Source of the DNA: Nitrospina sp.
GTDB taxonomy: Bacteria > Nitrospinota > Nitrospinia > Nitrospinales > JACRGP01
Direction of reading: 5' to 3'
Assembly: GCA_024648695.1 (NCBI GenBank)
Contig: JACAVV010000010.1
Coordinates: forward strand, 62,001-126,000
Length of the DNA stretch: 64,000 nt
A program made the translations under genes and the position numbers. Shown here one piece after another: positions 9,530-18,439 of this stretch (positions are counted from its first letter, which is position 1; the number at the start of each line of letters is the position of its first letter). The notes under the pieces were generated by a model. That model was not told the DNA's origin. It searched no databases and saw only the letters and a list, made by a program, of their open reading frames with translations.

Positions 9530-10642
9530 ATGAAAAATACAGGTACCGTTATTTCAACCCTGGTTTTATTAACCCTGTTTAGTAGTAATGGTCATGGATT
9601 TCCCCAAATCCATGACCGTTTCGACCAGATTGATACTTTGCCCAAAACCTTTCACTTAATCGATGGAATCCAGGGCAATGACACTCTGCCGCAGGACTTA
9701 AAGTTTCATCTGAAACCTGCTGGCTCCCAACTTGAAGATTGGGAGTTATTGTTAAGGGCGAAAGTCAATGAAGCGGGACTCACTTTGGAGGATGGCAGAC
9801 CGATCACCACCTTCGATGTATTCAAAACCGATCAGGAAGGCAAAGAAGGCGTGATCGTAGGATCAGTCAATCCTGTGGAATCCATTGATATCTCCCTGGT
9901 GGCCGATGTTGGTAAGGATTCCGAAATCCAGGTCATGTTCAACAATACTGCCGCGCAAGTTATCGAACCCAACCCCAAGGATATTGGGGTGTTCAACTTT
10001 GACCTGGAGCGGCAGACATTCCAGGCAAAGGCAAGCAGTCAATCGAAAATCCAAACTTTGGTTTTCGTTTTAGTTGATGTCTCTGGAAGTATGGTATCCG
10101 CTTTGCCCGGGGTCGCTAAGTCCGGGAGGACATTTCTTCAAAAACTCCCGCAAAAACGCACCCAATGTATGTTGGGCATCTTTAACCACAGATTCCATAA
10201 CCTTGGAAAAAGTTACTGGAATGGAAGCTGTGCAAAGAAATCAAGCCTCCTGAAGGGCATCAGAGCCAATGGTGGAACCAATATCTACTCCGCTCTGTTG
10301 ATCGCCTTTCAGGCTATCAATGCCCGCAAGGATGCCCTTGGGCATGAGGTGAAACCACTTGTTTTGGTTGTGACCGATGGAGCCCAGAACGATACGGTGG
10401 ATATCCCAAAGACCGAGGTCATCAAGGCGATGGAGAAGTCAGATACTACCGTATTCACTTTCTGGCAGGGAACCGGGTTAGATAAAAAGCCATTGGAAGG
10501 CATCACCGCGTTCGAGATGGAAAATGCCAGTGACATCGAAAGAGGTTTGAGTTCCTTCTTCTCGAACGTGAATTTGTACAACGCAGGGCAGATGCACTTG
10601 TTGATCCCCAAAGGGAAATTGCAGGTGGCAACCAAGCCTTAA
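9530..10642 (+). CDS. Secreted VWA-domain protein
   Basis: Signal peptide; MIDAS motif VFVLVDVSGSM with later LVVTDGAQND. Confidence 0.8.
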   Translation: MKNTGTVISTLVLLTLFSSNGHGFPQIHDRFDQIDTLPKTFHLIDGIQGNDTLPQDLKFHLKPAGSQLEDWELLLRAKVNEAGLTLEDGRPITTFDVFKTDQEGKEGVIVGSVNPVESIDISLVADVGKDSEIQVMFNNTAAQVIEPNPKDIGVFNFDLERQTFQAKASSQSKIQTLVFVLVDVSGSMVSALPGVAKSGRTFLQKLPQKRTQCMLGIFNHRFHNLGKSYWNGSCAKKSSLLKGIRANGGTNIYSALLIAFQAINARKDALGHEVKPLVLVVTDGAQNDTVDIPKTEVIKAMEKSDTTVFTFWQGTGLDKKPLEGITAFEMENASDIERGLSSFFSNVNLYNAGQMHLLIPKGKLQVATKP

Positions 10643-10682
10643 CCTTTAACCATTGGAGCGGGGTCTGCCGACCCCGCCTCCC

Positions 10683-10967
10683 TTACTGGGACAGAGGGAG
10701 ACTTCCTGTCAATCGATCCATCGAGTTTTCCGTCATGGTGATCGCGTCATTCAATAAATCGCGTGTGCGGAGCATGAAGGACAGTCCGTCACCCATGCCG
10801 AGATCCAGGGATACGCTCACCATGACCCGGTAAAGCGCCCGGCAGATCGCGGCATTGTCCCTGCCGGAGTCTTGCAACTGACGGACCAGGGCCAGAATTT
10901 CGGCTTCGGATTTCCGGCCCTCTTCGTCAAAGATGAATTTATGTAAAGAGTCAGGAATGGCAGTCAT
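10683..10967 (-). CDS. Hypothetical 94 aa protein
   Basis: ORF in the convergent/divergent gap between plus-strand genes; AGGAGC upstream of its ATG. Confidence 0.45.
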   Translation of the reverse strand: MTAIPDSLHKFIFDEEGRKSEAEILALVRQLQDSGRDNAAICRALYRVMVSVSLDLGMGDGLSFMLRTRDLLNDAITMTENSMDRLTGSLPLSQ

Positions 10968-11045
10968 GGTTCAGCTCCTTATCAATGGGGTGCAAGCCAT
11001 CATGACAGAAGTTTTTCAAACCTGTCAAATTTGCGGGAGGACACC

Positions 11046-11546
11046 GTGGGTTGGGAAGAAAAAAGTTCCAAACAGAATTTCAACAAGGCATCAGAGAAAC
11101 AGGTTCAAGAGCGTTGGTTTTTATACACGCAACTTTCCAAAGAACGCCGCGCTGAATTTGACACATTAGAGAAGAAGTTTATTCAGGACCTTCAGCAAAA
11201 ACTCCATGAACAGGGTTTAAACAAGGACAACGATGTCAAACAGGAACGGGAAACGCTCATTGAAAAGGCCATACGGGACAAACACTACCGACCGGAATGG
11301 GCCAGAGGTTCCCTGATCGACGAGGACCATTATCAAAAATTAGCGGAGCATAACGTGATCGTGTCCAATCGCGAGGAAATCAAACGCATGCAAGACCAAC
11401 ACATACAAAGCCTGGAGACCGTCCTGGCCAAAGAAGGCCTCTATACGAATAAAGGTGACTCTTTATTATGGTTTCAGAAACATTTTAACGAACGTGGATT
11501 GAGCCATAACCATGACCAGGACCAAAACAAAGGAAGAGGAAGGTAA
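11046..11546 (+). CDS. Hypothetical hydrophilic protein upstream of the coupling protein
   Basis: GTG start at 11046 preceded by GGGAGG; same direction as the coupling protein gene. Confidence 0.55.
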   Translation: MGWEEKSSKQNFNKASEKQVQERWFLYTQLSKERRAEFDTLEKKFIQDLQQKLHEQGLNKDNDVKQERETLIEKAIRDKHYRPEWARGSLIDEDHYQKLAEHNVIVSNREEIKRMQDQHIQSLETVLAKEGLYTNKGDSLLWFQKHFNERGLSHNHDQDQNKGRGR

Positions 11547-11551
11547 AACCT

Positions 11552-13045
11552 ATGGACATTTTTTACGGACTACCGCGCGGCGTTAGGGGACGAGAAGGAA
11601 AGATTCCGAGGGAATACTGGGCCGATCCTGAGTTGTTGAAAAGGCATTTCTACTATAACCGAACACAAATCTCTCCCGGAGCTTTTGGTAGCCATTTATT
11701 GGGGCTCAATACCGAACAGGGCCTTGTGACTATTGCTGGAGCGGGATCGGGGAAAAGCGTCATGGTCATTGTCAATGCCAGCAATTATCTGGGAAGCATG
11801 GTGATTGTCGATCCCAAAGGCGACATCGCCGAGAAAACCGCTGAATGGCGGAATGAAGTCATTGGCCAGGATGTTTACATCTTTGCCTTAGGCGTGAAAC
11901 TCAGTAAGAAATTAAAAAAACTCATGGCCAAATGGAACCCTCTGGACAATCTGGGTGGACCAGACACCGTTCTGGAAAATATCGCCAAAGTCTCGGACGG
12001 CCTGATGAAACCCGATCCCAAGGCAGAAGCCCACTGGATTGATTCCGGTAGGACCTTTCTTGAAGGGGTCATTCTCCATGTCATGACATGCAGTTTATAT
12101 GAACGAAGAAGGAACCTGATTAGCGTTCATAGGTTGATCACTACAGGCAGACCCCTGCCGGGAGAAGACACCCCTTCCATGAAGGGATTGATTACCGAAA
12201 TGTTACAAAATGCGGAAATTCTGAAAGACAAGGATGAAGATTTAGGTGAAGCCCTGGAAGGAATGACCTTTGATTTCTGGGACCGTGAAGACCGTGAACG
12301 TAACTCAGTCCTGAGTACAGTCAGAACCCATTTGAAATTTCTCTATTACAAATCGATCCGCAAACTGCTCACCCCTGATCCGACAAAGAAGACTTTAAAG
12401 AACCTGGACATCTTGAAAACGGGGTATTCCACCATTTACGCAAGTATTTCAGTAGGCATGCTTCCTGTCTTCAGTCCATTCTTGCGGGTCCTGGTCAATC
12501 TCACATTAGAAGCCGTTGAGCGCGTCAAAGTAAAACCCAAGGTACCACTGTGTATCGTCCTGGACGAATTTTTTGTCCTCGGGCATTTGAAAGAAATCGA
12601 CAATGCCGCAGGTTTTATCAGAGGCTTCTCAGTAAAATTCCACGTCATTCTCCAGACGTTAAGCCAAATTAAAAGTCTGTACGACAACTGGGAAGTTTTT
12701 ATGGGTAATAACTGCCTCCAGTGCTTTGGGTTGAATGATATGACCACACTGGAATATATCGAAAAACGATGCGGACAAACCCCAGTTAGGGTCATTCAAG
12801 AATCCATCGGCAAAGAGGAGGCCGTTGGAAGCGAAAGCATCAGTGAACAACAATTCCCGCTCATTACGGCGCAAGAAGCATCCCGATTCTTTGCCCGGAT
12901 TGATCCCTTAAAACGCCAACTCCTGATTATGCCGGGATACGAGCCCATCATATTGCAACGCACCGAATGGTATCAAAAGGAAGCACCCTATTTTCAACAA
13001 TACTTTTCCAAATTCTGCCGGTTTCTGGAAACACGAAACAAGTAG
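11552..13045 (+). CDS. TraG/TraD/VirD4-family type IV coupling protein (ATPase)
   Basis: Walker A GAGSGKS followed by VIVDPKGDIAEKTAEWR; Walker B-like CIVLDEFFVLGHL and FHVILQTLSQIKSLYD. Confidence 0.85.
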   Translation: MDIFYGLPRGVRGREGKIPREYWADPELLKRHFYYNRTQISPGAFGSHLLGLNTEQGLVTIAGAGSGKSVMVIVNASNYLGSMVIVDPKGDIAEKTAEWRNEVIGQDVYIFALGVKLSKKLKKLMAKWNPLDNLGGPDTVLENIAKVSDGLMKPDPKAEAHWIDSGRTFLEGVILHVMTCSLYERRRNLISVHRLITTGRPLPGEDTPSMKGLITEMLQNAEILKDKDEDLGEALEGMTFDFWDREDRERNSVLSTVRTHLKFLYYKSIRKLLTPDPTKKTLKNLDILKTGYSTIYASISVGMLPVFSPFLRVLVNLTLEAVERVKVKPKVPLCIVLDEFFVLGHLKEIDNAAGFIRGFSVKFHVILQTLSQIKSLYDNWEVFMGNNCLQCFGLNDMTTLEYIEKRCGQTPVRVIQESIGKEEAVGSESISEQQFPLITAQEASRFFARIDPLKRQLLIMPGYEPIILQRTEWYQKEAPYFQQYFSKFCRFLETRNK

Positions 13046-13083
13046 GCAGAAATCACTAACCTTCATTACAGGAGATAGACATC

Positions 13084-13407
13084 ATGGATAAACAAAAAGA
13101 ACCCCCAATTGAAAAAATCAAGGTAGGAAGCGTGCAGGCTTCCATTTGGGAACATCAGGGACCCAAAGGAAACTTTGTGTCCACGACCTTTTCCCGCTCC
13201 ATCAGTAAAGACGGTGAATTTAAAAACGTCCATGACTTCCACGGGCAACATTTGGACGACCTGCAACGAGCGGCCAAGGAAGCTAAGGAATTCGAAAATG
13301 CGTACAAAATGCAAAAAGGGATAGGTCAGGACAGCGAAGCCATGAAACGTTTCGAAGCCCGAAACCAGCAAGACTATGGTCAGCAAAACCAAGGGCATGA
13401 ACGCTAA
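13084..13407 (+). CDS. Hypothetical 107 aa protein
   Basis: RBS GGAG upstream; follows the coupling protein. Confidence 0.55.
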   Translation: MDKQKEPPIEKIKVGSVQASIWEHQGPKGNFVSTTFSRSISKDGEFKNVHDFHGQHLDDLQRAAKEAKEFENAYKMQKGIGQDSEAMKRFEARNQQDYGQQNQGHER

Positions 13408-13498
13408 TTCAGTTTTGGCATTAACTTTTCATAAAACTTTAGGTTGTATTTTGAAGGTATGTACAACCGTATTCATACATAACCAAAAGTAGGTGATC

Positions 13499-13528
13499 GT
13501 TTCTCCCTTTAGATTTAAAGGGAGAAAC
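13499..13528. promoter_or_regulatory. 12-13 bp inverted repeat (GTTTCTCCCTTT-AGATTT-AAAGGGAGAAAC)
   Basis: Perfect arms in the intergenic gap before the integrase operon; no U-tract follows. Confidence 0.6.
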
Positions 13529-13584
13529 AATCCCTATCATAAAAACATAAGAAACGTTGCCGGGGCAAAACGAGCAACGATAAA

Positions 13585-13851
13585 ATGGGCATGGCATTCA
13601 ACGAGAAAAAATATTTAAAATATTTTGAGGGGTTCGACCTGTCGGAGAAGCAAAAACTGGATCGCATCCGTACGCTCAAAAACATTTTGGAGCATTTTGT
13701 CGATGCCGCCTTCGGTCAACACCCAGTTCAATTATGCCAGCAAGAGAAATATTTACAGAGTCCGGATGGAGAGGTAGAATCAAATAAACCTCTAAAAATA
13801 GTCAGGAATGAAGCACGCGACAGTGCGGACAACAGTAGGATTCAAAATTAA
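13585..13851 (+). CDS. Hypothetical 88 aa protein upstream of the integrase
   Basis: ORF co-oriented with the integrase gene, 21 bp gap. Confidence 0.5.
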   Translation: MGMAFNEKKYLKYFEGFDLSEKQKLDRIRTLKNILEHFVDAAFGQHPVQLCQQEKYLQSPDGEVESNKPLKIVRNEARDSADNSRIQN

Positions 13852-13872
13852 CCCGGAAAGAAAGCATTAACC

Positions 13873-15423
13873 ATGTCAGACCCAACTAAAGCTGTTATCT
13901 ATTGCCGCGTGTCAGGCGGTAAGCAAGTTAAGGAAGGAAACGGCCTGAGTTCTCAAGAGTCACGATGTCGGGAGCATGCCAGGTATCAGGAATGGGAAGT
14001 GATTGGTGTATTTCATGAATCCGCCGTTTCCGGAGGCCTTTTAGACCGTCCTGCCATGAATCGAATGCGGGATTTCCTGGAAAGCCAGAAGTCAAAGATT
14101 TATGTGATTGTAGATGACATCAGTAGATGGGCACGTGAAACCCAATATCATTTTGCGCTCAAGAAGGCCATTCAAGACTCTGGCGGCATCCTTATCTCGC
14201 TAAACCAAAAACTGGAAGATACGCCAGAAGGAAAGTTTATCGAAACAATATATGCCGCTAATGCTGAATTGGAGCGAAGCAGGAATGCGCGGCAGGTGAG
14301 AACCCGTATGCGGGCAAGAGTGATGAACGGTTATTGGTGTTTTGCGCCAGTCCTTGGGTATAAGTACGAGAATGTTTCCGGTCAGGGCAAAGTTTTAGTC
14401 CCTGACGAGCCGGTGGCTTCCATTCTCAAAAAAGCAATGGAAGACTATGCCTCCGGAAAATTGGCCAGCCAAAGTGAGGTGGCGCGTTTTTTGAGTTCAA
14501 AAGCAGGTTTTCCAAAGCCACCGAAAGGACAGGTGCATACTCAGACGGTTCATAAGTTTTTAGGAAAATCCATATACGCAGGCTATATCGATGTTCCAAA
14601 GTGGAATCTCTATTTGCAACCCGGCAAGCATGAGCCCCTAATAAGCTTTGAAACCTTGCAGAAGATAAAAAAACGTATGGACGCCCAGGCTTATATCCCA
14701 GCCCGTAAAGACCTGGATGAAGATTTCCCACTACGCGGGTTTGTATCATGTGGATGTTGTGGTCAACCACTAACCGCTGGATGGACCAAAGGTCGAAACG
14801 GAAGATATCCCTATTATTTATGCTTTACCAAAGGCTGTGAGGATTACAGAAAGTCTGTACGCAAACATATTATCGAAGGTGAATTTGAAGCTCTTCTGCA
14901 AAGCCTCAGGCCCTCACAGGACCTCTTTTTCATGGTTAAGGATATGATTGAGGATATATGGGAAGATCGGGTCCATAATCGCAATAATGAAACCAAATCT
15001 CTGGAAACCGAACTCAAAACAATAGAAAGGAAAGTAGAGCAATTTTTGAACCGCATTGTAGAAACCGACACAAATGCTTTGGTGGCGACTTACGAAAATC
15101 AGGTTCGAAAACTGGAAGAAAAGAAGATAGAAATTACCGAAAAAATCCAAAAATGTGGCCGACCGCTGGACACCTTCGAGGATACATTTCGAACCGCCTT
15201 CAGATTTCTGGCAAACCCTTGTTTTCTTTGGGAATCTGATAGGTTGGAAGACAAAAGAACAGTGTTAAAACTGGTATTTGCAGAGCGTCTGCGCTACTAC
15301 CGAAATGAGGGACTTCGAACCGCCGGAATCTCGCTCCCCTTCTGCTTTATCGAGCAGTTGAAGGGGAGCGATTTGAATATGGTGGAGGCGGGGGGAATTG
15401 AACCCCCGTCCGAAAGTTTTTGA
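13873..15423 (+). CDS. Large serine recombinase / integrase
   Basis: Resolvase N-terminus (AVIYCRVSGGKQVKEGNGLSSQESRCREHA), recombinase domain, zinc beta-ribbon (CGCCGQPLTAGW...YYLCFTKGC), coiled coil; 3' end overlaps ssrA. Confidence 0.93.
   Translation: MSDPTKAVIYCRVSGGKQVKEGNGLSSQESRCREHARYQEWEVIGVFHESAVSGGLLDRPAMNRMRDFLESQKSKIYVIVDDISRWARETQYHFALKKAIQDSGGILISLNQKLEDTPEGKFIETIYAANAELERSRNARQVRTRMRARVMNGYWCFAPVLGYKYENVSGQGKVLVPDEPVASILKKAMEDYASGKLASQSEVARFLSSKAGFPKPPKGQVHTQTVHKFLGKSIYAGYIDVPKWNLYLQPGKHEPLISFETLQKIKKRMDAQAYIPARKDLDEDFPLRGFVSCGCCGQPLTAGWTKGRNGRYPYYLCFTKGCEDYRKSVRKHIIEGEFEALLQSLRPSQDLFFMVKDMIEDIWEDRVHNRNNETKSLETELKTIERKVEQFLNRIVETDTNALVATYENQVRKLEEKKIEITEKIQKCGRPLDTFEDTFRTAFRFLANPCFLWESDRLEDKRTVLKLVFAERLRYYRNEGLRTAGISLPFCFIEQLKGSDLNMVEAGGIEPPSESF
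15332..15370. repeat. Inverted repeat, 11 bp perfect arms (CGCTCCCCTTC / GAAGGGGAGCG) with inner TGCT/AGCA pairing
   Basis: Direct reading; lies inside the integrase 3' end, 9 bp from the tmRNA CCA end. Confidence 0.75.
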
Positions 15424-15737
15424 CTTAAGGCGTCTACATGTTTATCCCATGTTTTGAGTCTCACACCACCGAACTCCCATGGGCAGGGTTTCGATAATGC
15501 CAGCTTCGATTGATCTCACCCAATTCCCTCGAAGCCAAAAAATCGGGCCAGTCCGCTGAAATGACGTTCTATCCTACCCCGCAGACTTAGATAGGCAGAA
15601 CGGTAGCTAACTTAAATTAAGCTGCTACTGCTACTTCATAATCGTTGGCGATTATGTATTATGCCGTTTTTTACGGGCCACGGCTCCCGCACATGCAACC
15701 TTAGTCTCCAGACTCCCGTCGAATCCGGTTCGCCCCC
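15380..15737 (-). ncRNA. ssrA: tmRNA
   Basis: 5' GGGGGCGAACCGGATTCGACGGG; 3' CGGACGGGGGTTCAATTCCCCCCGCCTCCACCA; acceptor GGGGGCG pairs with CGCCTCC; tag ORF ANDYEVAVAA-stop at 15617-15649. Confidence 0.95.
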
Positions 15738-15851
15738 TCTATAATATGTGAAACATTTTTTCCCCTTTATTTAATTGTATCAGGTTTGTTTATATATTGT
15801 CGAGTGGATCTGGTTCGTCTGAACCTGAAAATAATTTGTTGATATAGCGCG

Positions 15852-17114
15852 TTACCCCACCCGGCTCCCAATATCTTTCCGGTAGTGGATACCGTCCCAT
15901 TGGATGGTGGCTACGGCCCGGTAGGCTTTTTCAATGGCGGCGGGGATGTCGTCGCCCAGTGCTGTGACGCCCAGGACACGTCCTCCGTTGGTAAGGGTAT
16001 GGCCGTCTGCGCTTTTGGTTCCGGCATGAAACACGGCGACCCCCTCTTGCTTGTCTGCTTTATCCAATCCTGCAATGATCTTACCTTTGGGATAGTTTCC
16101 CGGATAACCTTCGGCGGCCATCACTACACACACGGCGGCTTGTTCGCTCCATTCCAGTTTAAGACCGTTCAGTGTGCCGTCGGCACAGGCTTCCAACACG
16201 GGAACGATGTCCGATTTCAACCGCATCATCAATGGTTGGGCTTCGGGATCACCAAACCGCGCATTGAACTCCAGGACCTTCGGGCCGTCATGCGTGATCA
16301 TCAATCCGGCGTACAACACTCCTTTATAGGGGCACCCTTCTTTTTCCATTCCGCGGATCGTGGGATACATGATCTCTGAGATCACGCGATCTTTCATGTC
16401 CGGAGTCAACAATGGAGCCGGGGAATAGGTTCCCATACCGCCTGTGTTGGGTCCCTGGTCACCATCGTAAGCGCGTTTGTGATCTTGCGCCGATTCCAGT
16501 GGTAGCAGGGTTTTGCCATCGGTGAATGCGAGAAACGAAACTTCGCGCCCTTCAACCAATTCTTCCACCAGGATCCTTTTTCCGGCATCTCCAAAGGCTT
16601 TTTCTTCCATGATGGTATCGATGGCGCAAAGGGCTTCTTCGGGACTATAGCAAACAAACACCCCTTTACCTGCGGCCAGGCCATCGGCCTTGATCACCAT
16701 TCGGTTACGGGAACGCGCGAACTCTCTGGCGGGTTTGGGATCATCAAATACCTGATACTTGGGAGTGGGAATTCCATAGCGATCCATTAATGTTTTGGAG
16801 AAGGTTTTGCTTCCTTCAATCTGGGCGGCGGCTTTACTGGCCCCAAAAACTTTCAGCCCTTTGGCAGTGAATTGATCTTCAATACCCAAAACCAAAGGTA
16901 GTTCCGGTCCAACCACTGTTAAGCCAATGGAGTGCTCCAAGGCATATTCAAGCAAACGGTCTACCTGGTCGGGGGCAATACCAACATTCACCGCAAGGTT
17001 TGACGTTCCTGCATTTCCAGGAGCGCAGTAAACCTTTTCTACCTTAGGACTTTGAGCAATCTTCCAGGCCAGAGCGTGTTCCCGTCCGCCTCCACCGACT
17101 ACAAGGACGCGCAT
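15852..17114 (-). CDS. purD: Phosphoribosylamine-glycine ligase
   Basis: MRVLVVGGGGREHALAWK, VIKADGLAAGKGV, RFGDPEAQPLM. Confidence 0.95.
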   Translation of the reverse strand: MRVLVVGGGGREHALAWKIAQSPKVEKVYCAPGNAGTSNLAVNVGIAPDQVDRLLEYALEHSIGLTVVGPELPLVLGIEDQFTAKGLKVFGASKAAAQIEGSKTFSKTLMDRYGIPTPKYQVFDDPKPAREFARSRNRMVIKADGLAAGKGVFVCYSPEEALCAIDTIMEEKAFGDAGKRILVEELVEGREVSFLAFTDGKTLLPLESAQDHKRAYDGDQGPNTGGMGTYSPAPLLTPDMKDRVISEIMYPTIRGMEKEGCPYKGVLYAGLMITHDGPKVLEFNARFGDPEAQPLMMRLKSDIVPVLEACADGTLNGLKLEWSEQAAVCVVMAAEGYPGNYPKGKIIAGLDKADKQEGVAVFHAGTKSADGHTLTNGGRVLGVTALGDDIPAAIEKAYRAVATIQWDGIHYRKDIGSRVG

Positions 17115-17311
17115 ACCAATTCCTCCCATACGAAATTAGGGTGTGTCATTCGACATCAAATTTATATAAAATGCTATCAATCGCGTTGCCTGTGTAGCGG
17201 GCGCACAATCGCCACACCATTTAACAAGCAACCGTTTGCCACCGGAGAGGGTCCGTCCAACAACCGGTTTATGTTTTTCGTGATTTTTGTTAAAAGAAAG
17301 GTACCAGAAAA

Positions 17312-18391
17312 ATGGTCCGTTTGGAAACAATTTCCAAATCCTTTGAGGATCAACCAGTGCTTCGCAATGTGTCTCTCGAAATTGAAGAAGGAGAGATCTT
17401 TATTTTGCTGGGCCGGAGCGGGTGCGGCAAAACCACGCTTTTGAGAATCATCGCCGGGTTTGAGGAGCCTGAATTTGGCAGAATTCTGATAAACAATGAA
17501 GATGTGACCTCCGTACCCGTGGAACAAAGACCGGTGGGCATCATATTCCAGAGCCACGCGCTGTTTCCTCACATGACGGTATATGACAATATTGCCCTCG
17601 GTCCACGCGTCCGTGGTGTTCCGGAAATCGAGATTAAACGTCAAATTGACGACCTTCTGCACATGACGCATCTGGAGGCTTTACGCTATGCCTGGCCGGA
17701 ACAAATCAGCGGTGGGGAATCGCAACGTGTCGCGGTGGCGCGTGCCATCATCAACCGACCCAAACTGCTTCTTTTGGACGAACCTTTATCTTCGCTGGAT
17801 CCGTCGTTAAGGCAATCGCTAAGAGAGGAATTGGTGCAGATGCGCAATGCCTTTGGGATCACTTTTCTCTTCGTCACTCACGATCAGGAAGAGGCCATGA
17901 GTCTGGGTGATCGAATCGGATTGCTGGAAGCGGGGAAACTAGCTCAGGTGGGCACTCCCAGTGAATTGTACCATCACCCGGCCACCCCCACGGTGGCGCA
18001 GTTTTTAGGCGAGATCAACCGTTTCTCTGGAGTGTTGGCTTCGCGTGAAAATGGCATTGCAGAAATCAGTGTTCCCGAGGTGGGGAATATTCGATGCCCG
18101 GCATCTGAAACGGTAGCAACCGGAACGCCCGTTTTCACTTTTGTCCGACCCGAAAAAACATATTTCGGATCCAAACCTAACCACGGGGAAGGCAAATGGA
18201 ATAGGCTAACGGGTGTCCTGGAAGGTAAATCGTTTTTTGGTACATACACTCGGTACCAGATTAAAATAGGAAATGGAGAAACCATTCATGTTCTGCGAAC
18301 TTCTGAAAATGAGTTGCATGAGCCCTCCTTTTCTCTTGGCGAATCGGCAAGTGTCTGGTTCGATCCTTCAGAGGTTCATTTATTTGAATAA
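17312..18391 (+). CDS. ABC transporter ATP-binding protein (PotA/FbpC-like)
   Basis: Walker A GRSGCGKTT, signature ISGGESQRVAVARA, Walker B LLLLDEP, C-terminal TOBE-like region. Confidence 0.9.
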   Translation: MVRLETISKSFEDQPVLRNVSLEIEEGEIFILLGRSGCGKTTLLRIIAGFEEPEFGRILINNEDVTSVPVEQRPVGIIFQSHALFPHMTVYDNIALGPRVRGVPEIEIKRQIDDLLHMTHLEALRYAWPEQISGGESQRVAVARAIINRPKLLLLDEPLSSLDPSLRQSLREELVQMRNAFGITFLFVTHDQEEAMSLGDRIGLLEAGKLAQVGTPSELYHHPATPTVAQFLGEINRFSGVLASRENGIAEISVPEVGNIRCPASETVATGTPVFTFVRPEKTYFGSKPNHGEGKWNRLTGVLEGKSFFGTYTRYQIKIGNGETIHVLRTSENELHEPSFSLGESASVWFDPSEVHLFE

Positions 18392-18439
18392 TGTAATAAC
18401 CCCAAATGAGACCCGCAAGATTATCCCATTACTTATCAC

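Noticed and set aside
15385-15423. Peptide MVEAGGIEPPSESF as a meaningful integrase domain
   Set aside because: It is the antisense translation of the tmRNA 3' end, a well-known spurious peptide pattern; it matters only as evidence for the att junction.
15885-16379. 164 aa plus-strand ORF antisense to purD
   Set aside because: Fully antisense to a strongly supported housekeeping gene; same reason applies to many ORFs in the track (e.g. 33477-33956, 46176-46877, 50349-50993).
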